NCBI RefSeq assembly: GCF_000799735.1
Contig: NZ_JUHH01000001.1
Span: 1 to 64,000, forward strand
Direction: 5' to 3'
Length of the DNA stretch: 64,000 nucleotides
From: Methylotenera sp. G11
GTDB taxonomy: Bacteria; Pseudomonadota; Gammaproteobacteria; Burkholderiales; Methylophilaceae
A program made the translations under genes and the position numbers. The notes below the pieces were generated by a model. That model was not told the origin of the DNA. It made no database searches and was given only the letters and a program-made list of their open reading frames with translations. The number at the start of each line of letters is the position of its first letter. Position 1 is the first letter of the stretch. Below are positions 37,276-49,483 of the stretch, piece by piece.

Positions 37276-39042
37276 ATGTCGTCAAAAATCAAAAAATCTA
37301 AAACCCATCTGCAGGATGCAGTGCATGTTCCAAACGCAAAAGCTGTTTATTTGCGTTTGTTTCGTTATGCATGGCATTACAAATATGTCTTTAGCGTGAG
37401 TATTCTTGCGCTTGTTATTTTATCGGCCAGTAATACGGCTTTTCTTGCGCTGATCAAACAAGTCACCGATGAAGGTTTTGTAAAAAAAGCGGAAGGCCAG
37501 GCAATCCTTTTGCCGCTGATGCTGATTGCATTGATGGTTGCCAGGGGCTTGGCCGGATTCGTATCGGCTTATTGCATGCGTGTGGTTGCGCGCCGTGTGG
37601 TCGAAGATTTCCGCAAGGAAATGTTTGCCAAATTGATGCTGTTGCCCGTGCATTATTTTGATGCAAGGTCCGCCGGTTCAGTGGTATCTAAATTCACCTA
37701 TGATGTTGAACGCCTTTCCGTTGCAACCACGCGCTCCTGGATGAATGTATTGCGCGATACGCTGACCGTAATCGGCTTGATTGGGTACATGTTTTATCTG
37801 GATTGGAAGTTAACTTTGATATTTGCGGTAGTGCTTCCTGTCATCGGGCTTTACCTGAAAAAAGTTACGCCCAAGTTGAAAGCAAACGCTAAAGAAGTAC
37901 AACACAGTGTCGGTGAAATGACTAAATCCGCAGAAGAAGCCATTGCCGGCCAGCGTATTGTCAAGATTTTCGGGGCCCAGGAGTTTGAATATAACCGTTT
38001 TGCTCAAATTGTGAGTAACAACCGTCGCATAGAGCTGCGGGTGACCCGCATTTCAGGATTGAGCAGTTTTGTCGTTGAGGTGTTTGCGGCATTGGCGTTG
38101 GGCTTGGTGATTCATTATGCGATCGGTCATTTTTCGGTGGGTGAGTTTGCAGCCTTCGTGGGCGCCTTGCTGATGCTGATTTCACCGATTAAGCATATTG
38201 CGGCCGCCAATGAGGATCTTCAGGTTGGTTTAACTGCTGCGCAAAGCATTTTCGATGTCATTGATTCACAAAAAGAAGTCGATGACGGTCAGAAGCTGAT
38301 TGGCCGCGCCAAAGGTGAAATTGAATTCAGGAACGTCACCTTACGTTATGAAAATGCGTCTGCACCGGCGCTGGATAACCTGAGCTTTAACATCAAGGCT
38401 GGTGAAAAGGTCGCGCTGGTAGGGCGGTCGGGTGGCGGCAAAACGACGCTGGTGAACTTGTTGCCGCGCTTTTATGAACTGCAGCAGGGGGCAGTGCTGC
38501 TGGATGGCGTTGATGTCCGTGAATTGAAGCTGAATAACTTGCGTGAGCAATTTGCGCTTGTAAGCCAGGACATCATTTTATTCAATGATACGATCTTCAA
38601 TAACATTGCTTATGGCGTGCTGCGTAGCGCTACAGAAGAAGAAGTGATTGCCGCAGCAAAAGCTGCCCATGCCTGGGACTTTATTCAGCATCTCCCGAAT
38701 GGTTTGCAGAATGAAATCGGCGACCGCGGGATCCGCTTGTCTGGCGGACAGCGCCAGCGTATTGCCATTGCACGTGCCATTCTGAAAAACGCACCGATTC
38801 TGTTGCTGGATGAGGCAACCTCAGCGCTTGATACTGAATCTGAACAGCATGTACAGGCAGCCATGGATGCATTGATGCAGAATCGCACCAGCATTGTGAT
38901 TGCACATCGCCTGAGCACGATTGAAAATGCAGACCGTATCATGGTCATGGAGCGTGGCCAGATTGTTGAAAGTGGCACGCATGCTGAGCTGATGGCTCTG
39001 GCGGGTCATTATGCCAAGTTATATCAGAAGCAATTTAACTAG
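37276..39042 (+). CDS. msbA: Lipid A export ATP-binding/permease protein MsbA
   Basis: This homodimeric ABC exporter flips core-lipid A across the inner membrane. The 588 residues have six transmembrane helices (about 25-320) and a C-terminal nucleotide-binding domain with Walker A GRSGGGKTTLVN, signature LSGGQRQRIAIARAI and Walker B PILLLDEATSALD. The order msbA-lpxK-(trm112)-kdsB places it in the lipid A/Kdo gene block also found in E. coli. Confidence 0.96.
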   Translation: MSSKIKKSKTHLQDAVHVPNAKAVYLRLFRYAWHYKYVFSVSILALVILSASNTAFLALIKQVTDEGFVKKAEGQAILLPLMLIALMVARGLAGFVSAYCMRVVARRVVEDFRKEMFAKLMLLPVHYFDARSAGSVVSKFTYDVERLSVATTRSWMNVLRDTLTVIGLIGYMFYLDWKLTLIFAVVLPVIGLYLKKVTPKLKANAKEVQHSVGEMTKSAEEAIAGQRIVKIFGAQEFEYNRFAQIVSNNRRIELRVTRISGLSSFVVEVFAALALGLVIHYAIGHFSVGEFAAFVGALLMLISPIKHIAAANEDLQVGLTAAQSIFDVIDSQKEVDDGQKLIGRAKGEIEFRNVTLRYENASAPALDNLSFNIKAGEKVALVGRSGGGKTTLVNLLPRFYELQQGAVLLDGVDVRELKLNNLREQFALVSQDIILFNDTIFNNIAYGVLRSATEEEVIAAAKAAHAWDFIQHLPNGLQNEIGDRGIRLSGGQRQRIAIARAILKNAPILLLDEATSALDTESEQHVQAAMDALMQNRTSIVIAHRLSTIENADRIMVMERGQIVESGTHAELMALAGHYAKLYQKQFN

Positions 39043-39057
39043 TATTATTCCAGGTCA

Positions 39058-40056
39058 ATGATGACTGATTGGTTTCAAAAGCAATGGGCTGGTTTTACAT
39101 ACTGGCACATCGTCCTGATTCCGTTATCCTGGCTTTTTGGGATGGTTGTCGGTTTGCGCCGGTATCTCTACAAGCGTGGCTGTCTTAAAAACACTCGCTT
39201 GCCGGTTCCTGTCATCGTCGTTGGTAATATCAATATTGGCGGTACTGGCAAAACCCCGCTCGTCATCTGGCTCGCGGAGCAGATGAAGCTGAGGGGCTAC
39301 AGACCGGGCGTTATCAGTAGGGGGTATGGCGGCAATGCCCTGCAAGTAAGCGAAGTGTTTCCTGACAGCGATGCGCTGGTGGCAGGAGATGAGGCGGTCC
39401 TGATCGCAGCGCGTACCAATTGCCCGGTATTCGTCAGCACAGATCGAATATCTGCCGGGCAACACCTGTTAAAAGCACACCCTGAATGCAACATCATTAT
39501 CAGTGATGATGGTTTGCAGCATTACCGCATGCAGCGCGATGTCGAAATTGTCGTGTACGACAGCGCTAAAGGTTTTGGCAATGGTGCTTTACTGCCTGCG
39601 GGACCGCTGCGTGAATCGCAAGACCGGTTGAAGACTGTAGATGCCATTGTGCGCAATGGTGCAGAACATGGAAAAAATTTGCATGGCATAACATCTATCG
39701 ATATGCGGCTTGTTGCGACGGATTTTTACAATCTGGCCGATCATCAACTAAAATCAGCTGCACAGGCGTTTATTGGCCGAAAAATAATAGCGGTTGCCGG
39801 CATAGGCAACCCTCAGCGCTTTTTTGACCAGTTGAGTGATATGGGCTTGCAATTTGAAAACCGTGCTTATGCTGATCATTATATATTTCAGGCACAAGAC
39901 TTCGCAGGTGTGAATGCCGACGCGATCCTGATGACAGAAAAAGATGCGGTTAAATGTAAGCCGTTTGCTGCCGCCAATTTCTGGGTATTGCCGGTGAATG
40001 CTCAAGTGGATAATGGCTTAATGCCCATTGTATTGAATAAGTTAAATCGTAAGTGA
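39058..40056 (+). CDS. lpxK: Tetraacyldisaccharide 4'-kinase
   Basis: LpxK phosphorylates the 4' position of the lipid A disaccharide at the inner membrane. The 332 residues have a hydrophobic N-terminal helix (HIVLIPLSWLFGMVVGLRRY), the Walker A-like NINIGGTGKTPLVIWL and ISDDGLQHYRMQRD. It follows msbA by 15 bp. An ATG one codon later is an equally good start. Confidence 0.96.
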   Translation: MMTDWFQKQWAGFTYWHIVLIPLSWLFGMVVGLRRYLYKRGCLKNTRLPVPVIVVGNINIGGTGKTPLVIWLAEQMKLRGYRPGVISRGYGGNALQVSEVFPDSDALVAGDEAVLIAARTNCPVFVSTDRISAGQHLLKAHPECNIIISDDGLQHYRMQRDVEIVVYDSAKGFGNGALLPAGPLRESQDRLKTVDAIVRNGAEHGKNLHGITSIDMRLVATDFYNLADHQLKSAAQAFIGRKIIAVAGIGNPQRFFDQLSDMGLQFENRAYADHYIFQAQDFAGVNADAILMTEKDAVKCKPFAAANFWVLPVNAQVDNGLMPIVLNKLNRK

Positions 40057-40068
40057 ATCGAGGCGTAT

Positions 40069-40251
40069 ATGGATGCAAAGCTCCTGCAAATTCTGGTTTG
40101 TCCTGTGACTAAAGGGCCATTAATCTACAACAAAACTACAAACGAGCTGATTTCAAAAGCCGCACGTTTGGCTTATCCGATCAGGGATGGCATTCCAGTC
40201 TTGCTGGAAGATGAGGCGCGCAAGTTAACGGATGATGAAGAAATTGCCTGA
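40069..40251 (+). CDS. ycaR: Trm112-family small protein (YcaR-like)
   Basis: This 60-residue protein contains [20 protein letters not shown] and [17 protein letters not shown], the Trm112/YcaR pattern. Only the first of the usual zinc-ligand cysteines remains (CPVT instead of CPVC), as is common in this position between lpxK and kdsB. Its role is unknown in bacteria. It lies 12 bp after lpxK, and its stop is followed at once by the likely kdsB start. Confidence 0.93.
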   Translation: MDAKLLQILVCPVTKGPLIYNKTTNELISKAARLAYPIRDGIPVLLEDEARKLTDDEEIA

Positions 40252-40252
40252 T

Positions 40253-41020
40253 ATGCAAGCTGTGGTTCCCAAATTTTATGCAGTCATTCCTGCGCGTTAC
40301 ACCAGTACCCGGCTGCCGGGTAAGCCTCTGCTGGATATTGCCGGGAAGCCTATGGTGATTCATGTGGCAGATCGTGCCAGGTTGAGCGGCGCAGCCCAGG
40401 TTGTTATTGCGACAGATGATTTGCGTATCGCGGAAACTGCTAAACAGTATGGTTATGATGCAATGCTCACGCGTGCAGACCATGTCAGCGGAACAGATCG
40501 CATCGCTGAAGTTGCGTCGCGCAAAGGCTGGCAGGAAGATGTGATTGTCGTCAATGTACAGGGTGACGAGCCTTTGATCGATCCGGCACTCATTTCCGAA
40601 GTCGCAACTACATTGGCTAATAGCAAAGACGCTGTGATGGCAACTGCATGCCATCACATTCATGTTAAAGCTGATTTCATTAATCCTAATATTGTAAAAG
40701 TGGTATTGGATCGATATGGGCATGCACTTTATTTCAGCCGTGCGCCAATTCCATATCCCAGGGATACCTTTTTCGGCGATGCTGAATTGCCTTCCGATAT
40801 GCCGGTATATCGACATATCGGTATATATGCCTATCGTGCGCAATTTCTAAATCAATATGCACATATCCAACCAGCAGCAATCGAACAGTATGAAAGCCTG
40901 GAACAGCTGCGTGTATTGTATCAAGGTTATAAAATAGCCGTTGCTGTTACTGACAATGCCCCGGCAACCGGGGTTGATACCGAGGCTGACCTGGCGTACG
41001 TGCGCAGCGTGATGAGTTAG
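40253..41020 (+). CDS. kdsB: 3-deoxy-manno-octulosonate cytidylyltransferase
   Basis: The enzyme activates Kdo as CMP-Kdo for LPS core synthesis. Signatures are VIPARYTSTRLPGKPLLDI at the N-terminus, VIATDDLRI, SGTDRIAEVA and VNVQGDEPLID. I prefer the ATG at 40253 (255 residues), one base after the upstream stop, because it leaves only a few residues before the conserved start; ATGs at 40232 and 40235 inside the preceding gene are alternatives. It ends the lolC-to-kdsB series. Confidence 0.95.
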   Translation: MQAVVPKFYAVIPARYTSTRLPGKPLLDIAGKPMVIHVADRARLSGAAQVVIATDDLRIAETAKQYGYDAMLTRADHVSGTDRIAEVASRKGWQEDVIVVNVQGDEPLIDPALISEVATTLANSKDAVMATACHHIHVKADFINPNIVKVVLDRYGHALYFSRAPIPYPRDTFFGDAELPSDMPVYRHIGIYAYRAQFLNQYAHIQPAAIEQYESLEQLRVLYQGYKIAVAVTDNAPATGVDTEADLAYVRSVMS

Positions 41021-41052
41021 CTTCTACATATATTTGAATGTGAATCATCAAA

Positions 41053-41076
41053 ATTATTGTAGAAATTTACAATAAT
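41053..41076. repeat. Inverted repeat after kdsB
   Basis: ATTATTGTA (41053-41061) and TACAATAAT (41068-41076) flank a 6-base centre. It lies just before the -35 box of the tRNA promoter. It could be a weak AT-rich terminator for kdsB or a protein-binding site; nothing in the sequence decides this. Confidence 0.45.
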
Positions 41077-41078
41077 GC

Positions 41079-41107
41079 TTGCGGTAGGTGTCATGGTTTG
41101 CTATAGT
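41079..41107 (+). promoter_or_regulatory. Promoter of the initiator tRNA gene
   Basis: TTGCGG (41079-41084) and TATAGT (41102-41107) are separated by 17 bp, a sigma-70 layout 33 bp before the mature tRNA start. Confidence 0.6.
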
Positions 41108-41140
41108 TTCACCTCTCGACAGCAATCAAGTCGAATCGGA

Positions 41141-41217
41141 CGCGGGATGGAGCAGTCTGGCAGCTCGTCGGGCTCATAACCCGAAGGTCACAGGTTCAAA
41201 TCCTGTTCCCGCAACCA
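41141..41217 (+). tRNA. Initiator tRNA-fMet (CAT)
   Basis: The 77-nt gene has an encoded CCA end. The unpaired C1/A72 at the acceptor end and three consecutive G-C pairs in the anticodon stem (GGGCTCATAACCC) are the features that mark the initiator rather than the elongator. It forms its own unit with a promoter upstream and a strong terminator directly after it, immediately before the rRNA promoter. Confidence 0.97.
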
Positions 41218-41220
41218 ATA

Positions 41221-41250
41221 AATCTAAAGTGTGTAACACTTTAGATTTTT
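41221..41250 (+). terminator. Terminator of the initiator tRNA unit
   Basis: AATCTAAAGTGT (41221-41232) pairs with ACACTTTAGATT (41236-41247) around a 3-base loop and is followed by T's. It begins 4 bases after the CCA end. Confidence 0.9.
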
Positions 41251-41320
41251 GCAGTAAAAGAAGTAAAAAGGCGTTAAGAAGTACGGTTAATTTTAATTAA
41301 GAAATAATTCGAAATTAAGG

Positions 41321-41348
41321 TTGACGAGCTCGGAAAGCTCTGTATAAT
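41321..41348 (+). promoter_or_regulatory. rRNA operon promoter
   Basis: TTGACG (41321-41326) and a perfect TATAAT (41343-41348) are spaced by 16 bp. An AT-rich UP-element-like tract lies at about 41285-41320, and a GC-rich discriminator (GCGCACC) follows. The start would be near 41355, about 300 bases before the mature 16S end. Confidence 0.88.
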
Positions 41349-41392
41349 GCGCACCTCGTTAACGCAAAGCGTAACGCGGATTGAAATAAAAA

Positions 41393-41403
41393 GCTCTTTA
41401 ACA
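41393..41403 (+). promoter_or_regulatory. boxA antitermination site in the rRNA leader
   Basis: GCTCTTTAACA matches the conserved rRNA boxA that binds NusB/NusE. A second copy, GTTCTTTAACA, lies before the 23S gene near 43545. Confidence 0.8.
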
Positions 41404-41661
41404 ATATAACAACTGATAAGTGTGGGTGCTTGTGAACTAGGCAACTGACCTGATCGCTACGGGATTTATCCGGTAGTTTGGTATCAGGATCAGACCTCAG
41501 AAAATACAAGTGCTTACACTTAAATTTATGACAAGTATGTACATGTGCTTTTATAGCAACACATACCTTGAAATGAATTTGAGTCACCGGCCTTTAAATA
41601 GGCTGGTAAAGCAAAAGCGAAATACCACCTCGCAAGAGGAAAAAAGTAATAGTTGTGAATT

Positions 41662-43202
<1,541 letters not shown>

Positions 43203-43302
43203 GAGACGACCGAATTTGCAAGCATTCACACTTATCAGTTGTTAGAAGTCAGCAGCATCAATGATTGACCAAACATTGGCGGAAACGCTAAGTAAACCTT
43301 GA

Positions 43303-43379
43303 GGGTCTGTAGCTCAGCTGGTTAGAGCACCGTCTTGATAAGGCGGGGGTCGATGGTTCGAGTCCATCCAGACCCACCA
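43303..43379 (+). tRNA. tRNA-Ile (GAT)
   Basis: The 77-nt gene lies in the 16S-23S spacer. It has anticodon GAT in CTTGATAAG, the acceptor stem GGGTCTG with CAGACCC, and an encoded CCA. Confidence 0.97.
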
Positions 43380-43394
43380 GATTCACCTGAAAAT

Positions 43395-43470
43395 GGGGGA
43401 TTAGCTCAGCTGGGAGAGCACCTGCTTTGCAAGCAGGGGGTCAACGGTTCGATCCCGTTATCCTCCACCA
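43395..43470 (+). tRNA. tRNA-Ala (TGC)
   Basis: The 76-nt gene lies in the 16S-23S spacer. It has anticodon TGC in CTTTGCAAG, the acceptor stem GGGGGAT with ATCCTCC, and an encoded CCA. The Ile-Ala pair is the standard arrangement. Confidence 0.97.
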
Positions 43471-43840
43471 AGTATTGATGTTGTATGTAAGAAATTAGAA
43501 GTAAGTGTTCGCTTGAATATTTACTTCTGGTTTTTAACTAGACTGTTCTTTAACAAAATGGAAGAAGTAAAGAGAATGCACACTGTGTGATGACAGTGAT
43601 GTATTCAAAATGGGCAATATATCTTAGTCGGATATATTGAATGATTGCAAAATCGAAACATTTGCTTCGTTAAGTCTCAATACTGCAGCAATGCGGTATT
43701 CAGAAATAATGAAACAAATAAACCATCTTAATCTGTACAACCTTGCAGATTAAGAAAAGTTGCTTTAGAAAGCCTATGACGGGTGTCTCATGCACCATGA
43801 AAACTGGATAATTAAAAGGGTTCAGGTTTTAACGTTATAG
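43471..43840 (+). other. Spacer between tRNA-Ala and 23S rRNA
   Basis: This 370-base spacer holds the boxA copy GTTCTTTAACA (43545-43555). The rest is AT-rich precursor sequence that should pair with sequence after 23S to form the processing stem. No gene was seen. Confidence 0.8.
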
Positions 43841-46733
<2,893 letters not shown>

Positions 46734-46958
46734 ATAACCTTAAAACTTGAACTAAACACCGTAAAAAGTGAAATGTGAAAAGTGAAACGGTTGTTTAAAG
46801 CACGATAATGTAGTCATACCCATTTGAGTTCATGTGATACACATGAATGACTTTACTTCTTCCAATTTGTTACAGACGCCTCATGAAAATGAGACGGCAA
46901 CACAGCATTTCTGCTGATGAATCGACTGAAAAGTCAAAGCATCGGTGATACCAGTTAT

Positions 46959-47073
46959 GCTTGGCGGCCATAGCGGTTTGGACCCACCCCTTCCCATCTC
47001 GAACAGGGCCGTGAAACGAACCAGCGCCAATGATAGTATGCTTCTTGCATGCGAAAGTAGGTCACTGCCAAGC
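46959..47073 (+). rRNA. rrf: 5S ribosomal RNA
   Basis: GCTTGGCGGCCATAGCGGTT begins the gene, CCCATCTCGAACAGG lies in the middle, and GGTCACTGCCAAGC ends it by pairing with the 5' end. The length is about 115 nt. The 225 bases between 23S and 5S show no extra tRNA. Confidence 0.95.
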
Positions 47074-47084
47074 TATTTATACCA

Positions 47085-47118
47085 AAACACCCCTCCATGA
47101 AAGTGGCGGGGTGTTTCT
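47085..47118 (+). terminator. rRNA operon terminator
   Basis: AAACACCCC (47085-47093) pairs with GGGGTGTTT (47108-47116), followed by CTATTT. It lies 11 bases after the 5S end. Confidence 0.85.
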
Positions 47119-47270
47119 ATTTGGGAAGCGCGAATTTAATCTTCTAAACTGCATCCGCTCAATCTATATATCCTCGACGTGGGGGGGTGGCTTGTTGTGC
47201 AAGCGGTACCAGGCAACGTGTTTATTTGTTTTCAGATGAGGTGTTTTCGGCACCTGCCTAGTAGGCAATT

Positions 47271-47295
47271 AAAAGCCCACGATATGTGGGCTTTT
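47271..47295. terminator. Bidirectional terminator before the minus-strand aminopeptidase genes
   Basis: AAAAGCCCAC (47271-47280) pairs with GTGGGCTTTT (47286-47295) around a 5-base loop. It can end the convergent minus-strand transcript and back up the rRNA terminator. Confidence 0.88.
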
Positions 47296-47342
47296 GTCTG
47301 CATGGCATCTGCTATAGCGTAGGATGGCTTAAAAACCTTTGG

Positions 47343-47738
47343 TTAAGCCGGTATTGCGCTGTTGATGTCAGTGACCAAAATACGTTCTCTGCGCTTATGT
47401 TTTCTGTCGGCATTCATTTCCCATGGCTGTACGACAAACGGGTAAAATTTGCTGACATTCTTAAATGCGATTTGTAGCAGCATACCCCAGGATAGCCCCC
47501 CTTTAGGCAGTATGAATGTACTTTGTACACCTGCAGGTATTTCTAGCTTAATAAGCATATCTTCAAGCGCTTTAATAATTTCTGCATGTGACAGCTCGCA
47601 GTCATTTTTCGGAATATGATCAGGGATCTGTTTAAATACAAGCTGCTTAACTGCACCGGTGCTGATTGTATTGATCTGTTCAATCACCATTTGCTGTTCG
47701 ATAGGCGATAGCGGTTCATCTATATAGTAAGTTAGCAA
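47343..47738 (-). CDS. Hypothetical protein downstream of the aminopeptidase gene
   Basis: I do not recognise this protein of about 131 residues. It is mixed in composition, with helical stretches (EIIKALEDMLIKLEIPAG), an LPKGGLSWGMLLQIAF segment and a basic patch DRKHKRRER near the end. There is no signal peptide or transmembrane helix. The frame opens at a TTG right after the aminopeptidase stop (47756), but AGGA sits 8 bases before a second TTG at 47738, which I prefer. Translation coupled to the upstream gene is likely. An ATG at 47690 is the nearest normal start. Confidence 0.65.
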   Translation of the reverse strand: MLTYYIDEPLSPIEQQMVIEQINTISTGAVKQLVFKQIPDHIPKNDCELSHAEIIKALEDMLIKLEIPAGVQSTFILPKGGLSWGMLLQIAFKNVSKFYPFVVQPWEMNADRKHKRRERILVTDINSAIPA

Positions 47739-47756
47739 TTCACGTTTCCTGTTCAA

Positions 47757-49214
47757 TTAATCTTCAATCAGCGATTTCAGCATTTCGATACCAAAACCTA
47801 CGCCAAAGCCATTTGTGTCAGCTTCAATAGCGCCAAGGCCGCCTTTGCGGTTGGCCGATGACAGGTCGGTGTGTAGCCATGGAATGTCGTGTTCAATGAA
47901 TTTCCCCAGGAATCTTGCGGCATGTATGTGATCGCCGCCGCCTTCCAGGGTGCATTGTTTTATGTCTGCGACATCACTTTCCAAATCACTGTCAAAATCT
48001 TCTTCGTATGGAAAGGCGACGACTCTTTCGCCAGCCATATTACCGGCCCCGATGGCTTTGCAGGCAAGAGCGGGACGATTAGAAATCACGCCGCTGATGC
48101 GATCACCCAGTGCCGTGATCATGCTGCCCGTTAATGTCGCAAAGTCGATCATGTAATCAGGTTTCTGACGAGATGCTAATGTGAGTGTATCTGCCAACAC
48201 CATGCGGCCTTCAGCATCTGTGTGTACGATTTCAATCGTCATACCGTTTAATGCTGTTACGACGTCATTTTGCTTATAGGCGGTTGGGCTGATATGGTTT
48301 TGTGCAATTGCCAGCCAGCAATCGATTTTGACCGGCAATTGCATTTCGCTGGCAGCTAACAATATCCCCAACGCGACGGCTGAGCCATTCATGTCTTCAT
48401 GCATGCCAAGCATATATTTCGCTGGTTTCAGGTTATGGCCGCCGGTATCGAAGCAAATACCTTTACCGATGATTGCAATATGTTTTTTTGCCAGTGCCGG
48501 CTGATAAGTGAGGTGCACAATTGCCGCATCTTGCGGGTCTGAACCTTGACCTACTGCAACAAATGCACCGGCACCGATTTCTTTGAGTTTCTGCATGTCA
48601 AATTCTTCGTGCTGCCAGCCATGTTGTTTTGCGAGCGTGCTAACTTTTTCTCTGTAGCTTGAGGGCGTTAAATCATTGGGTGGGGTGGTTGTTAATTGCC
48701 TGCATAGCGTATTGCCTGCCACGCGTGCATTAACAAAACTGAAATCATGCTCTGCCTGGTATCCAAACAGGTCTATAATCTTTAAATGGCTTTTTGCATG
48801 ATCTTTTTTACGGTTCGTCAGCTGCGCAGCATTTGCGGTCAGTACGTAATAGGCTGCGCAGGCATTCATGCTGCGTGCAGTTTCACTGCCATAAACGCAT
48901 AACGCTATGTTCTCAGGATGCTCTTCAATAATCTGTTTTATGGCTTTCCGCAGCAGTGTGTGGCGCTGGAATGGTGTCAGGTTTTCATTCAAAATGATGA
49001 AACTTGCTAGTCCACCATGAGGTAAATCCACGGTAAGCGGTGATTTCTCCAGGTCTTTATATTTTTTCTTGACTCTACTTAGCTTTGTAAATAACGTCTG
49101 CGAAAAAGGCAGGTTCCTGTCTTCGTTCTCAGGTAGGACAAAAATCGCATATTGATAGCTGTTAAGTGTATTTTCGGTGGCATTAGCGACATTTTGTGTT
49201 AATTTTATTGACAT
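47757..49214 (-). CDS. M17 leucyl aminopeptidase family protein
   Basis: This 485-residue cytoplasmic metalloprotease has the M17 catalytic core in its C-terminal half: IIGKGICFDTGG with the metal-binding Lys and Asp, MHEDMNGSAVALG with the next Asp, and the signature HTDAEGRMVLADTL, where the first residue is His instead of the common Asn. The N-terminal domain is divergent, and the core keeps all metal positions I can see. The likely role is removal of N-terminal residues from peptides. It is transcribed away from aceE, and a small unknown gene follows directly. Confidence 0.9.
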   Translation of the reverse strand: MSIKLTQNVANATENTLNSYQYAIFVLPENEDRNLPFSQTLFTKLSRVKKKYKDLEKSPLTVDLPHGGLASFIILNENLTPFQRHTLLRKAIKQIIEEHPENIALCVYGSETARSMNACAAYYVLTANAAQLTNRKKDHAKSHLKIIDLFGYQAEHDFSFVNARVAGNTLCRQLTTTPPNDLTPSSYREKVSTLAKQHGWQHEEFDMQKLKEIGAGAFVAVGQGSDPQDAAIVHLTYQPALAKKHIAIIGKGICFDTGGHNLKPAKYMLGMHEDMNGSAVALGILLAASEMQLPVKIDCWLAIAQNHISPTAYKQNDVVTALNGMTIEIVHTDAEGRMVLADTLTLASRQKPDYMIDFATLTGSMITALGDRISGVISNRPALACKAIGAGNMAGERVVAFPYEEDFDSDLESDVADIKQCTLEGGGDHIHAARFLGKFIEHDIPWLHTDLSSANRKGGLGAIEADTNGFGVGFGIEMLKSLIED

Positions 49215-49403
49215 TTATGATCCTGTAATTGATGTGTGATTGATGTTAACTGGCGCGTATTAACTGGTTTGCAAACACGAGTAAACTTGACCAAAACCCC
49301 TAAAAAAGACACACTACGGTTTTATAAAAAATTTTAATTACATCGCATCCGTATGGTGCGGTGTATTCAGACACGCAGTATTTGATTTTGTTACTTTTAG
49401 TCC

Positions 49404-49421
49404 ATGGGTAATTATACCCAT
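49404..49421. promoter_or_regulatory. Inverted repeat upstream of aceE, possible operator
   Basis: ATGGGTA (49404-49410) and TACCCAT (49415-49421) are perfect arms around ATTA, about 65 bp before the aceE ATG. A site of this size suits a dimeric repressor such as a GntR-family pyruvate sensor. It does not match the E. coli PdhR box, so the binder is unknown. Confidence 0.4.
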
Positions 49422-49483
49422 CCAAGTCAAGGCATGAAGGCTAAATTTATTCCACAAATACCGCAACACGGAGTCCTAACTGA

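Noticed and set aside
40181-40843. 220-codon open frame antisense to kdsB
   Set aside because: It overlaps kdsB and the Trm112-like gene, which both have clear family motifs.
41088-41300. 70-codon frame covering the initiator tRNA
   Set aside because: It reads through the tRNA and its terminator.
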